Both the position numbers and the translations under genes were made by a program. The notes below the pieces were generated by a model. That model did not search any database. It saw nothing but the letters and a program-made list of their open reading frames with translations, and was not told the origin of the DNA. 64,000 nt of DNA from Boesenbergia rotunda (Eukaryota; Streptophyta; Magnoliopsida; Zingiberales; Zingiberaceae): positions 353,306-417,305 of the forward strand of contig JAGFNQ010000844.1 of the NCBI GenBank assembly GCA_024364735.1, in the 5' to 3' direction. Below, one piece after another: positions 44,461 through 55,735 of the stretch (position 1 is its first letter; the number at the start of each line of letters is the position of its first letter).

Positions 44461-45135
44461 CTCCCACTCAGATTTCCCGAAACATTGTGTCCTTTGTGTG
44501 TGACCCAATAGGTTCTCTTGACGTTGGCAATGCGCCTAAACACTTTAGACACATAAGCAATGAGCGGCATCTAGCAATGCATCATTGCTACCCAAGTAAC
44601 AAGAAAAGTCGAGATCCGACTAAACCTCCGTGATTATGATAATGAGTGACTTTGTCCTTCTATCCTTGATATCTAGATTGACCAATGAGGCATAGACTGT
44701 GTCATCCTCAATCAATCTTGTGTTTCTTGATCCCTGAGTAGACTCACTCAAACAAATGAGCTCAATATCTCATATTGACTTATTTGAGCATGGCCATGCG
44801 TTTCAGTAGTCCTACTCGATCAAGGGGCCCACAGATATCACTCCCGTCATATGGGAGGGATAGATCCCATCTACATCACTCACATCCCTCCGCATAATTC
44901 ATTACATACCCAGTGATCGCCTTTATAGTCCACCCTGTTACGGGTGACGTTTGACGATACCAAAGTACATAACTCCTTATGTAGGGAACCGTAGTGACTT
45001 CAGGTCTAAGGACTATTAATACCAATAGTCACATGAGAAAGTCTATGACACTCATATGACAATCTATGAAACTTTCTCATGACGGGTCATTCAGTACACA
45101 TTCTCCAATGTATACCCATGTGTCAACTTTTTTTT

Positions 45136-47437
45136 AAAGAAAAACAAAATTTTATTATTACCAAAAAAGAGGCGATCCATATTAGAAGGGGAAAACTGAC
45201 CTTCTAATATAGAATTACAAAGACTCAAAATGATTTTACAGATGATGCCAAGAATGACCCCCGAATGTCCATATAAATTTGTACAATTATCAACTACATC
45301 CGATAAGCTCCAGCGTCCCTTTCCTATTTGCTTCCAGTAGTACAGCAGCTCCAGTCTTCCAATATAAGTCAAAAGCCCATGTATCAAGCCATCTCAGAAT
45401 AAAACCTTTGTAGCATACTCTTGTATCGCACCCGATGTTCACTTTGGGCAAGTGACCAGCCATCAACGGTTTTGATATGTCTTTACCGTAGCCGTTATTA
45501 CGGACTAGATGGACCTATGGTAGATCCATTCACCCTTTCAGACTTTTTGGCAAAGCCTCAGCCATCAACGGATTTGAGATGTCTTTACCGTAGCCGTTTG
45601 CTACGGACTAGATGAATCAAATTTGGTGGATTCATTCACCATCCCCCTCTGTTATCCGTCATCTTCCCTTTCATAGTGAAAACTTCAAATACATAGCTTT
45701 ACATACCCCAACAGATGTCTTCCAACATTTCAATATTCTGTGTCATCCACTACAAAGATTCTTCTACCAAACAAATCGTCCCTTTCTTCACATTTACATA
45801 TCAGCTTCAGATGTCCATGTATCAGTTACAGGCACCAACTGATGACAGATCCAATCGACCATAATCTGATTCATTTAATTTCTTCTTCACATATAAAATC
45901 CACACAATTAGTCAGAATATGAGTACAGAGATATCAAAAGCATCAGTAGCATTTGTAATCAGACAAGGATATCAGAGATATCAGTAAAATAGATATTTTC
46001 CAAACAGCAAAAAAATCCATATATTGTCAACCGGACCTGCTTTGCGTTCATTCTGCAATTCCAGCATCATAGCAAAAGGAATGTATCATCTGATCCCCAA
46101 ATATATTAAAATTCAACCAAGCAGTTTCAGCTATCAGACAGATTCTTCACTTCAGAATTCATTTCAGACTACTATGACAATTTTCGACCTTGAATCATCT
46201 TATAAACAGTCAATTTTCAGTAATACAAACTTGCTGGAAATATGTAGCAGTTTCCAATTTTAGCATTAGCAAACTAATCCCTGTATCTATACCGCAGCTT
46301 CCATCAGCAGAAGTACCAAATTTTTGTGCCATATACTTTCAGCCCTCAGAACCTTTTATATCTTCTTGTATCATCTGAGAAAACCACCAACAGACTGCCT
46401 TTTCTGAGCTCTGTGATCATCTAATATCAGCCTCAGCTCATGCATCAATATACCTAGCTTTTTATATCTGCATATCTGATAACAGATCCACCAAACAGTA
46501 AAAAAATTCCATATGTTATAGTCAAACAAAGTATCAGAAATTATCGATCTGCTTTGCACTCATTCTGCACAATTTCAACAGCATGGCAAAAGTGAGTTCA
46601 CCATTTGAACCCCAAATGTATTGAAATTAAACCAAACAGTTTAAGCCTTCGCTTCAATATTCATTTCAGACTATATTACAGTTTTAGCCTTAGATCATCT
46701 GATAAACAGATAGATTCAGTAATTCAGACTTGTATGAAATACAGAGCAGTGTCCAATTTCAGCATCAGCAAACTGATCCTTGTATCTATACCAACAACTT
46801 CCAGCCCTCAGTAGTAACAGGTTTCTGTGCCATCAACTTTTAGCCCTCAACAACCTTTTATATCTTTTTGTATCATCTGTAGACAGCTAATGTCAGCCAA
46901 CAGAAAGTCTGAACTCTGTAGAGAACTAATATCAGCCTCAGCTCATGAATCAATATGCCCAGCTCATGCCAGAGAAATTCAATTATAGAGACTTAATTAT
47001 GTACCCATCAGCTTCCAAATCTTAGCAGTAGTGTCAGCTTTTAACCATCAGCTTCAAGTCCTCAGCAATCCTTTACATCTCTGCATATCTGTATATCAAA
47101 CATGAGACAACAAAACAAATAATTCTTTATGAGAATCCAGCATAGAACACTCCAGATACATAATACAACTTATATCATCTGAAAAATCAGCCATCAGAAA
47201 GCCATTTGCAAATCTGCATATACTAATAGCCACCTCAGCCCCACGAAACAAGATGCCCAGCTCGTGCCAAAAAAAACCAATTTCAGTATTAAATCATTCA
47301 GCATCATCTGATACTTCTGCCAACCGAAAGACTTCCACCAACAGAAACACAGGCCATCTGATATTCTAGCCAACAGAAATCATTCCAGATGCCCAACCTT
47401 AAATCATTCCACCCCAACATATCATTATCTATAAATC
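45136..47437 (-). other. 3' untranslated region of the LINE, with internal repeats
   Basis: About 2.3 kb without a coding frame. Two segments repeat internally: a roughly 120-bp unit with CAGCCATCAACGG and CTTTACCGTAGCCG (about 45460 and 45560), and a longer degenerate repeat of about 500 bp (46020-46500 versus 46555-46980) sharing AATATCAGCCTCAGCTCATG. This is long for an LINE 3' end. Confidence 0.7.
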
Positions 47438-48694
47438 TCAAATTGTCTTCCGATCCAATCTAATATAGGGAAGACCGAATCTATCTACCTTGCAAATTCC
47501 ATACAAAATCTTGTCTATGTCATGTCTTAACAGCACTTTGTCAACCTTAAACATGAAAGCTTGATTGGCCAAATAATCTGCAGCAGCATTCGCCTCTCGA
47601 TATACATGTGAACATTCCACTCGATATTTCTTGATTATCAATCTTATTTTTAAAACCAAATTCCTTTGTTCCCAACCAATAGCTGAGGACTGTATAATTT
47701 TTAACGCAACCATTGAATCTGATTCTAACTAGACTGGCAAATAATTATGAGCTACACATAACTCCAAACCTATTAAAATTGCTTCCAACTCCGCCTTTAC
47801 ATTAGTGCTCTCTCCCAACACACCACATTTTGCCATGAGAATCTGGCCTAAATGATCACGAATAATCACCCCATACGATGATTCCCCTGGATTTCCTCTT
47901 GAACATCCATCCGTATTTAATTTGAAATATCCATCTCCCGGCCTCCTCCAATGAACCACCGTAATAGAATTCCTGATACTCATCTTAATATATAGCCCCC
48001 AATTTTTTGCAACTTGTGTAAAACCTTTCCAATGTTTCCTTTTAATTATACCCGCCGCATCTCCTAAAGTGATGTATTGAATTATATTTCTTCTAATCCT
48101 CTGGACCTCTTGTTTGCATCCTTTGTGTTTAGCATCATTCCTGGCAATCCATAAAAACCATAGGATTATAAACGGCATTGCTTCCTTTATGTGACCCCCT
48201 TGAGACCATTCAGGACCTGCCTTCCAATTTATCATTGGAGCGCCTCCATGCACTCCAAATATATCCACAAAATAAGTCCATACCTCCTTAGCAATTGGGC
48301 CCTTAAAAAACAAATGATCCCATGTTTCTATATGTGTACAGCAAAGACATTTGGAGGCTAAATGTATTCCTCTCTGTTGCAGGATAGAATCCACTGGTAA
48401 TCTTTTCTTTAGAAACCTCCAGGCAAAGATAGCAATGCTTGGACTTAGAAGGCCATTCCAAATTGCAAAATTTATAGGATCCACTGGTTGTATTTGTCTA
48501 ACACTATTCCATGCAGATTTTAGCGAGAATTTTCCATCCATTGAGGGCTTCCATATGATATGATCCGGCTCTTCCAAGTTTACAGGAATTTCCATAACTT
48601 CATTAGCCAAATTGTGTGAAGTCAACCTCTTAATTCTATCCATCTTCCAATAAGGGCCATCCATTAAATCCGCAACCTTTAAATCAGAATCCAC
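47438..48694 (-). pseudogene. LINE C-terminal zinc-binding region and RNase H
   Basis: The first part (about 48694-48100) is the zf-RVT region after a LINE RT: IWKPSMDGKFSLKSAWN, FAWRFLKKRLPVDS, CLCCTHIETWDHLFF. The second part (48000-47438) is a plant-type RNase H with acidic residues in NTDGCSRGN, KAELEAI, ESDS and ANAAAD. An in-frame TAG at 47729-47731 interrupts RNase H. Between 48904 and 48695 the frame from the RT is broken. RNase H would degrade RNA in the hybrid after reverse transcription. Confidence 0.9.
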
Positions 48695-48904
48695 ATCCAG
48701 GACGCAAGATCGAAATAGAGGGCCACTATCCAGCCAAGAATCATACCAAAAATTGAGCTTTCCATCACCAAGAATCTATCCTATATTTTGTTCTGCCAAG
48801 CTTCTAATTTTTAATAACCTACGCCAAACCGGTGAAGCTTTACTTTTCAATGTGACTACAATTGGATGAGTAGAGCCACAGTACATTTTTGTAAGGAAAA
48901 TTGC

Positions 48905-50374
48905 TCAAGGAGTAGATTGCTCTCTGAATCTGTACCATAATTTGACCGCCATAGCCATGCCAAAGTCAGCTAATTTTCTCACACCTAAACCACCTTCTAG
49001 TTTCTGCTTATTAATCTCTGTCCAAGCCACCCAGTGAGGTTTCCTCCTACTATTCGTGGAACCCCAAAAGAAACTGACAAATATCATCTCCAACTTATAC
49101 AATATTGATATGGGAGGAAGAAGCACTTGCAATATGTATAAAGACATTGAGGATAACACACTTTTAATCAGCAATAATCTGCCACCATATGAAAGGCACG
49201 ATATATTCCAGCCTAGAAGTTTTTGCCTTATCCTATCCAGCAAGGGTTGAAAGTACACTGTCTTTTTGTGTCCATTAAAAATTGGAATGCCTAAATAATG
49301 CATAGGCCATTTACCTTCTGAGAAACCTGTAACAGCAAGAATATATCCTCTATGGACGTCCGGTATGCTTCTTGCAAGATAAACTAAACTTTTCCCAGCA
49401 TTAACAGATTGACCTGACTGCATCTCATACTCCTCAAGGTAGGTCTTTACCTTCTTCATGCCATATATAGATCCATTTAAGAAAACCATAACATCATCCG
49501 CATAAGCAAGATGAGAAACTCTCATATCACATCCTATAGAAAAATATAACTTTGGATTATTAGAAAACAATGCCTCCAAACCTCTTGAAAAAAATTCTGA
49601 AGCAATAATAAATAGAAAAAGAGATATAGGATCTCCTTGTCTTAATCCTCTTGCTGCTTGAAAAAACCCCTCGAGATGCCCATTGATACGAAGCGAAAAA
49701 TGACAAAAGCTTATACATCTTCTAATCATATCTACAAAAGAACTTTTAAAACCAAATGCTACCATGATTCTGAATAGTAAGCTCCACTGTACCCTGTCAA
49801 AAGCCTTAGCCATATCAAGCTTCATCATCAAATTCCCTCCTCTAACATGAAAATTCAACTTATGAGATAATTCTTGAGCTAAAAGAATATTATCAGATAT
49901 TAGTCTGCCTTCTACAAACCTACTTTGCGTCGGGGAGATGATTTTGTTTAGAATCTTTACCAAGTGGTTTGCTAACAACTTTGACACTATCTTGTAAGAG
50001 ACATTACATAAACTGATGGGTCTGAAATTCTGCCATTTTTGAGCATTTGCTATCTTTGGTATTAAAACAAGCGTCATAGCAGAGATACCTTTTGGAAGAT
50101 ATCCACCCTTTAAAAAATCCAGCACTGCCTGATGAACATCTTCTTTAACTATATCCCAACAAGAAACATAGAAAGCTGCAGAGAAACCATCTGGACCTGC
50201 TGCACTATCTTGATTCATTTCCCAAATTACTTCCTTTATATCTTCCAAAGATGGAATGATAGTTAATGCTTCGTTATCTTCCTCAGTTATAAGCTTCGGT
50301 ATATACCTCAGATCTGCAGACATACAATTAAAATTCTCTCCTGCTGCCCTTTGCCTCCAAAAATCCTCTTCCAT
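48905..50374 (-). CDS. LINE reverse transcriptase
   Basis: 489 codons open on the minus strand covering the RT domain: AAGPDGFSAAFY, WQNFRPISLCNVSYKI, SRFVEGRLISDN, MKLDMAKAFDRV, GLRQGDPIS and the catalytic AYADDVM, followed by the thumb region (MHYLGIPIFNG). It is in the same frame as the endonuclease and separated from it only by one TAA at 50375-50377, presumably a mutated sense codon. The element is therefore a single decayed ORF2 rather than two genes. Confidence 0.92.
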   Translation of the reverse strand: MEEDFWRQRAAGENFNCMSADLRYIPKLITEEDNEALTIIPSLEDIKEVIWEMNQDSAAGPDGFSAAFYVSCWDIVKEDVHQAVLDFLKGGYLPKGISAMTLVLIPKIANAQKWQNFRPISLCNVSYKIVSKLLANHLVKILNKIISPTQSRFVEGRLISDNILLAQELSHKLNFHVRGGNLMMKLDMAKAFDRVQWSLLFRIMVAFGFKSSFVDMIRRCISFCHFSLRINGHLEGFFQAARGLRQGDPISLFLFIIASEFFSRGLEALFSNNPKLYFSIGCDMRVSHLAYADDVMVFLNGSIYGMKKVKTYLEEYEMQSGQSVNAGKSLVYLARSIPDVHRGYILAVTGFSEGKWPMHYLGIPIFNGHKKTVYFQPLLDRIRQKLLGWNISCLSYGGRLLLIKSVLSSMSLYILQVLLPPISILYKLEMIFVSFFWGSTNSRRKPHWVAWTEINKQKLEGGLGVRKLADFGMAMAVKLWYRFREQSTP

Positions 50375-51252
50375 TTAAAGAGTCTTAAAGAGATGAGCTT
50401 GACTTTTGTTTCTTTTGACCAAGTTCTCTTCTGTAGGCTCTGTATCAAACTGTTTCTCCGCAATAGCAAACTGATCTTCAACACTTTGAATATTATCATG
50501 GATATTCCCAAATACCTCTTTATTCCACCATTTTAAATGCTCTTTTAATCTTTTTAACTTACACTGCAATTTGAGAAGACCATAAAGAGAACAAGGCAAG
50601 TTCCAATTTAATCTTACCGTTTGCATAAAACCATGATGTCGTAACCACATCTTTTGGAATCTGAATGAAGCCACTGCCTGCTCAAATTTTGGAAAAGAAA
50701 TCAATAGAGGACAGTGATCTGAGGCGGCACGACTTAAGTGTTCCACCCGAACTGAAAACCCATGATCTTGCCAAGAAGAAGAGATTAAAATTCTATCCAG
50801 CCGCTTCCAAATTCTGTTATTTGTCCAAGTAAAACAATCTCCCACATAACCTGCATCTACCAAACCCATAGCCATCATGAAATTATTAAAATCCTCTATT
50901 GCTCCTGACCTAATCACAGTACCAGTAGATTGCTCAGAGGCATTAGCAATAACATTAAAATCACCACCTACCATCCAAAATTTCTCCAACTCTGGCTTAA
51001 TACTCATCACCTGTTCCCAGAGCTCATATCTATCAGAACGTGAACATTTAGCATAAACTATTGTAACCAACATGTCTATTGGCAAAATAGCAGATTTCAA
51101 GCTGAGATGTAAAAACTGTTCATGATCTGCCAAGACATTGCATTCAATATTAGTATCATGTATAAACCAAATTTTTCCAGAGCAATTAGAGATAGCTAAA
51201 GATAGACCCAATCTTTTTGCAATAAAGGAAGCATCCAAATTAATAAAAGGTT
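50375..51252 (-). pseudogene. LINE apurinic-type endonuclease, N-terminally truncated
   Basis: The frame runs from the truncation point through FWMVGGDFNVI (metal-binding Asp/Asn) and ASDHCPLLISF (the SDH motif of exonuclease-endonuclease-phosphatase enzymes) to the linker before the RT. The first third of the domain, including the usual N-terminal WN(C/V)RGL motif, is missing. There is no ATG at the start; the frame simply continues from the insertion boundary. Confidence 0.9.
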
Positions 51253-51585
51253 CCCATGTGTCAACTTGATATCACATATCCATGACTTGTGAGCTCAAGT
51301 CATCAGTTGACCTACATGCTAATCTCCATGCATTAATATTGTCCCTGAATATTAATGCTTGACTAGGAATAATTTAGTGTAGTGTTCTCTACATTATCTC
51401 ACTATCGATTCAACCAATCAATATAATGTAGATAAGAACCTACTACACAAGGACATTATTATACTTAGTCATTCGGCACAGAATACAAAGTATAATAATT
51501 AAACATGTCTTTATTAATGATAGAATATGATACAAAATGTCCCTAGTTAATCATCACATAATTGGCTCTAGGACTCCTACTAACA

Positions 51586-51797
51586 GGGGATTCAGGTATC
51601 TGCCCGAGCCGCCCACACTTAAAAACAAAGGAGACGACAGAGATAATGAGTACACATGATGATGCATAAGAACGAAGGACAAAATTGCGTTGAAACATTA
51701 AGTCCATTACAAAATTGAGGCCGAGCCTCTACAGGATAACACAAAAAAGAAAATAAAACTCCGACCCTCACTCGAAGGGTCAGAAGGCCTCCTGCAT
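51586..51797. other. Element C sequence after the nested insertion
   Basis: Short non-coding stretch starting with the right target-site copy GGGGA. It probably contains the 3' untranslated end of the antisense gene. Confidence 0.5.
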
Positions 51798-53978
51798 CTA
51801 TTGGGTCAGCCCGGACAACTTAACGGTGCTGACCGGGATATCAGGTGGGAGGTGCCCACCCTGCTTAAGCTGCTCAAATGTGCTGAGCAGTTGCTGCTTA
51901 AGCAGGGGCCGCAACCTCTGGGATAGCTCGCGGCTAAAGGCCATGAAGTTTAAGTACTCCACCCGCCGAGCATCCCACCGAGTCATTTCTCCCGCCTTGT
52001 AGGCTCGGAGCTCTTCAAGTTCGGACCGGGCCGCCTCCCAAGCAGACTGTTGCTCCCGTAGCCGACTCAGCTCCTCCGCCTGGGTGTTGAAATCGGCATC
52101 CCGACTGGCTAGATGACTCGCCAAAGAGTCGACCTTCTCCTTCTAGGCAGTCAGCTCTTGCTCCTTGGTCGCTAGCCAGGAACGCAAGGACTCGAAAGAC
52201 TGAGTCGCCTCATTGAGGTCTGCCTTGATCTTTTGCAGCTCCTCCTTCGCCTTGTCCGGGAGAACCCAAGCCTTGCGCTCCGTGTGTTCGACTTGGAAGA
52301 TTCGGAGGAGCGCCTGGCCGACAGTCGTATCAGCCGCATCAATTTATGCCCGGGAAACCTCCAGCTGTTCCTCCGTGTGGGCTAGCCGGTCTTGTAAGGA
52401 GATGACCTCTGCCCTCAGGTCGTTGAGGGAGGCGTCGTCGGAGGTCAGCTGGGTGTGCCAGAGTCGGGCCTGCAGGTCCTCTACACGCCCCTCGGCTCGC
52501 AGTTGGGCCTTGGAGTGTGCTAGCATAGTCATGGACATGCTGTAGCATGAGTCCCAGAGCTGCAAGACATAAAAATGCATCGTTAGTACCAAGCTAAGGA
52601 AAGCGTAAGGAAAAGAACAGAAACATGCTTGATTCACGTACCTGAGTGGCTTCCAGCATAAAGGTGTTGGCTTGGACACTCGGGCCTCTGTAGTTGCACT
52701 CTCAAAGACCTTGCAGGAAGTGGACAGAAAGTGGCCCGTGGAGATGTATTTCTTAGATGCGCTCGGGAGCCGTGCCACTCGGCACCTCCAAGCTCATCTT
52801 AGGGTCGGCGCGCGAGGGCAACAGGAGGTGCATCGGTGGGTGTTCTAGCGGGTCTCCCGATTGAGGAGAGCCCGAGTCCCCCTGGGACGCCCGAGTCAAA
52901 GATGGTGGAGGCACGGATGACCCGACCGCCGTTTTCTTCTTCTTCTGCTTCTTTGGGGGTCGGTTGGTGGAGGCCCCTGCTTGGTCGGCAGTCGGTGGAG
53001 TGGACGCAGGCACCGAATCCGGTGCTCGTCGGCACTTAATGAGCAAGGGTTGCTTGTCCACATCCTCGGGCTCTTGGTTGGCAGTTGGCTCCGTTGCAAG
53101 GATGGGGGAGGGTGGTAGTTCAGGAGTTGGTGGAGCAGGCTCTCGCTGAGCTAGTAGCTCGGCAGCGCGAGCCTCCAGCTCGGCATCATCTATGCCAAAG
53201 CCCTCCTCCAAGGCCGCTGCCAGCATCATGTTAGCAGCAAAATAACAAACGTTTAGTTAGCCATAAACATGCGAAGGAAAAAATAAGGAGCTTACCGAGT
53301 GAACTGGTCGACGGAATGGTACTGGGCTAATCCCGAACACGTGAAGAATGCCCTCGCATAGCAGATGAACGCAGTGAAAATGTCAGCCCCCAATTTTGGA
53401 CAAGGTCGACTGGTAGGTGGCAAGGGTTCGGTAATTCTTCGGTAGAGGAGGAGGGGAAGGCAAATCGGAAATCCAAGCAGTCGGCCAGCTCGGGGCCGGG
53501 GTGGTGTTAACAAAGAAGCGTTCCTTCCAACCCTTATTAGAGGTTGGAAGCTTCGCTAGGAAAGAGGTTTTAGCTCGGGCTTGGAAAAGAAATCGCTTGG
53601 CTCTTGTTTTTTAGGATAAAAGAAGTAATAAAACATGTCGGGTTGAAGAGGGATTTTGTAGAGGGAGAAGATGATAACCGACCCACAGATTAGTCGGATG
53701 GCGTTCGGGGCTAACTGGGATAAGGGGATTTGAAAGAAGCGACAAACGGAGGAGATGAAGGGGTGGATCGGGAAGCGCAACCCGGCCTGCAGATGGTCCC
53801 AGGAGATGGTTATGTAGCTAAGAGGCGAGGTCTCGGGTCAGTCAGTCGGGTCGGGTAAACGAAGAAGGTAATCGGAGGAGATATGATAGTCGGCTCGGAT
53901 TTGGTCGAGGTCATGGTGGTCGAGCTCGAACACCATGGTAGAATACCAAGGTTCCGAGTGAGAAGAAGAGGAAGCCAT
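51798..53978 (-). pseudogene. Antisense gene of Tat element ('putative gypsy type transposon' domain), with introns
   Basis: Minus-strand gene between integrase and 3' LTR. First exon ATG at 53976-53978 (MASSSSHSE). The stretch about 53780-53556 (LRFPIHPFISSVCRFFQIPL, QLAPNAIRLICG, PDMFYYFF) fits the plant 'putative gypsy type transposon' domain. Further parts: an acidic, Pro/Lys-rich region (53229-52753), coiled-coil-like stretches (about 52545-52344 and 52124-51798) ending at 51798. Putative GT-AG introns are visible: 52641-52560 (GTACGTGAAT to TCTTGCAG) and another near 53297-53220. A TGA ends the first exon after LRLPDPTD, and other frame breaks exist. Function unknown. Antisense ORFs at this place are known from Tat-lineage elements. 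Confidence 0.72.
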
Positions 53979-54201
53979 GAAAGGAGTGCAAGGAAGATGG
54001 TCCCGGGCGATGGTTATGTAGCTAAGAGGGGTGGCCTCGGGTCAGTCAGTCGGGTCGGGTAAGCGAAGAAGGTAATCGGAGGAGATATGGTAGTCGACTC
54101 GGATTTGGTCGAGGTCATGGTGGTCGATCTCGGACACCATGGTAGAATGCCAATGGTCCGAGTGAGAAGAAGAGGAAGCCAAGAAAGGAGTGCAAGGAAG
54201 A
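53792..54201. repeat. 205-bp tandem duplication of the antisense gene's first exon
   Basis: 53792-53996 and 53997-54201 are near-identical direct copies covering the 5' coding end. The copy next to the gene keeps the ATG. In the outer copy it is changed to TTG. Both carry the same in-frame TGA, so that stop arose before the duplication. Confidence 0.88.
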
Positions 54202-54787
54202 AAATTGACCGGATGGAGAAAAAGGAGATTGCCGGAGAAGATCACCGGGGAATGAGCGTCGCTGGACGTCGCCGGAACCCTAGCGGAGCAAATGCTGGCA
54301 GCAGATCGACGTCGCAGGCGAAAAGCGATGGTAAAAAGGTGAGGGGTAAAGGTCTATTTATAGGGCAGACCGCGTAGCATCGACCGTCCGATGGCGAGCC
54401 AAACAAAGGCGGGAGAGGATCGTGGCCGTCCGATCAAACCCAGGGTAACTGCCAAGGCGACGCGGCACACATGCGCCCCGATCATTCGCCAAGTCAGGCG
54501 GCCGACACTTCGTTACTCGAGGAATCAATTGTCAGTGGACAAGTGGCCCTGACAATTAAGGCAGTAATTAACGAGAAGGATACGAATCGGTTCAGTCCTG
54601 GTCAGGGATGAGACAGGAAAGACGTTTTGAGGTGATGTTTACTCGCCGATCGGACGACTGGCTCGGGCCTGACTGCAGAGACCAACAGTTAGAGCAGATC
54701 ACTCGGGTGCGCCAGGCTTGCGCGGAAACAACAGTCCAGTTAGTCGGGCTCGGCGCCTCCTTCGACTAGACTCGAAGGGGATGCTTA
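54202..54787. other. Antisense promoter region and purine tract before 3' LTR
   Basis: No coding frame of note. It contains the minus-strand TATA box at 54354-54363, and CGAAGGGGATGCTTA (54773-54787) which could be the polypurine tract for plus-strand synthesis of element C. Confidence 0.6.
54354..54363 (-). promoter_or_regulatory. TATA box driving the antisense gene
   Basis: CTATAAATAG on the minus strand, upstream (higher coordinates) of the antisense start codon and of its duplicated first exon. It is placed so that transcription would run into the antisense gene. Confidence 0.6.
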
Positions 54788-55735
54788 TGATCCTGACCTA
54801 GCTCGTGTGTAGCTCGGCCGGCCAGCCTTGCGCCACGTCAGGGTTGGGTTGGAACCAGGGTCCTTGGAGTCCAGATGGACTGAGTGACTCGTCGGGCCAA
54901 TATAGCTCGGCCCGGCCCGACCCGGTCTACTCGAGGACATCAGGAGGTCGACCCTGACCCAGGTACACACGACGTTAGTAAGGGCCAGATTGGCAAGCCA
55001 AAGAATGCCCTACACGAGGAGTTCCCTAGCCGGGGAATTACCGAACCCCCCACCACCCGACCCTGGGCTGGGTCGGGTGGGTCGATTCAGAACGCCCCCT
55101 CTCTCAGTTATAATGGTCGTAGGGCCGAAGTCCGCTCGGCACCGCCGACCGACGCTCCCATGTGAAAATTATCGTAACCCCCAGGAATACCTCCTTTCTG
55201 ACACAACATTAACAGGGATGGGACGGAGTCGACATAGACCTGACACCGTTCGTGCCCGAATCGTGAGTATCCCACTGATACGATGATCCTCCTGCCATAC
55301 CCTCGGACTTCGTACCGCGACCACCTACGCTTGTGTCAGACCGAGTGGCGTCGAACGATGCCCGTCAGCGGGTTGGTAACACCTCTTGCCTTATTCCAGC
55401 ATACGACACCTTACCTTGCCACCGCACGCTGCACCTTGCCCTGTCCTCGTATACGACAAAAGATGGCAGGCCGAGCAGAGGCTGTCAGCTCCCTCGGCTA
55501 TATAAACCCCTCCGCTCTCCGCTTCGCACGTACACGTGCGATAGTATTTTTCATCCACTGTTCCATTTCTTTTGCTTGTTTCTCTCGTGGGGACTGACTT
55601 GACCGTCGGAGGGACTTGCCGGAGACTTTTTCTGACAGATTTGTTAACAGTCATTTTCTCGCAGGTCATAGTCAGCATCGGCGGTATTCGATCCACTTCA
55701 CTCTTGGGAGTCCACCTCACTCGATGACAGGACCA
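54788..55735 (+). repeat. 3' LTR of element C
   Basis: Begins TGATCCTGACC and ends GGACCA. Aligns with the 5' LTR over its whole length with many substitutions. It has one copy of the 25-bp unit that is triplicated in the 5' LTR. Confidence 0.88.

Larger units (their letters stand above)
45130..51252 (-). mobile_element. L1-type LINE, 5' truncated, 6.1 kb
   Basis: Read on the minus strand: endonuclease, reverse transcriptase, zinc-finger region, RNase H, then a 2.3-kb 3' untranslated region ending in a short A-rich tail at 45130-45135. Perfect 15-bp direct repeats CCCATGTGTCAACTT at 45115-45129 and 51253-51267 mark target-primed insertion into the solo LTR. ORF1 and the N-terminus of the endonuclease are absent: the reading frame is open right up to the 5' junction, so truncation occurred at insertion. 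Confidence 0.95.
43746..51585 (-). repeat. Solo copia-type LTR (minus), split by a LINE
   Basis: Removing the LINE leaves about 1.7 kb that starts TGTTGGGTT and ends ACTAACA on the plus strand, i.e. TGTTAGT...AACCCAACA on the minus strand. Direct 5-mers GGTGA (43741-43745) and GGGGA (51586-51590) match at 4 of 5. There is no internal coding region, as expected for a solo LTR left by recombination. On the minus strand ATATAAAAG at 44122-44114 could be the TATA box and AATAAAG near 51512 a poly(A)-like signal. It contains a small CCCGAGTT/AACTCGGG hairpin array at 44388-44460. Confidence 0.75.
39534..55735 (+). mobile_element. Element C: Tat-lineage Ty3/gypsy retrotransposon, RT-less, with nested insertions
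   Basis: Two related LTRs (39534-40525 and 54788-55735) flank a primer-binding site, gag, an integrase, a tandem array, a minus-strand gene and a purine-rich tract before the 3' LTR. Protease, RT and RNase H are absent between 41478 and 41520. A solo copia LTR carrying a LINE (43746-51585) is inserted. The antisense gene and tandem repeats downstream of integrase are features known from the Tat lineage. Flanks read CAGAC on the left and CAGAG on the right, a 4-of-5 target duplication. Confidence 0.85.

Noticed and set aside
54087..54377. 96-codon plus-strand frame before the 3' LTR
   Set aside because: Antisense of the duplicated exon of the minus-strand gene; no family features.
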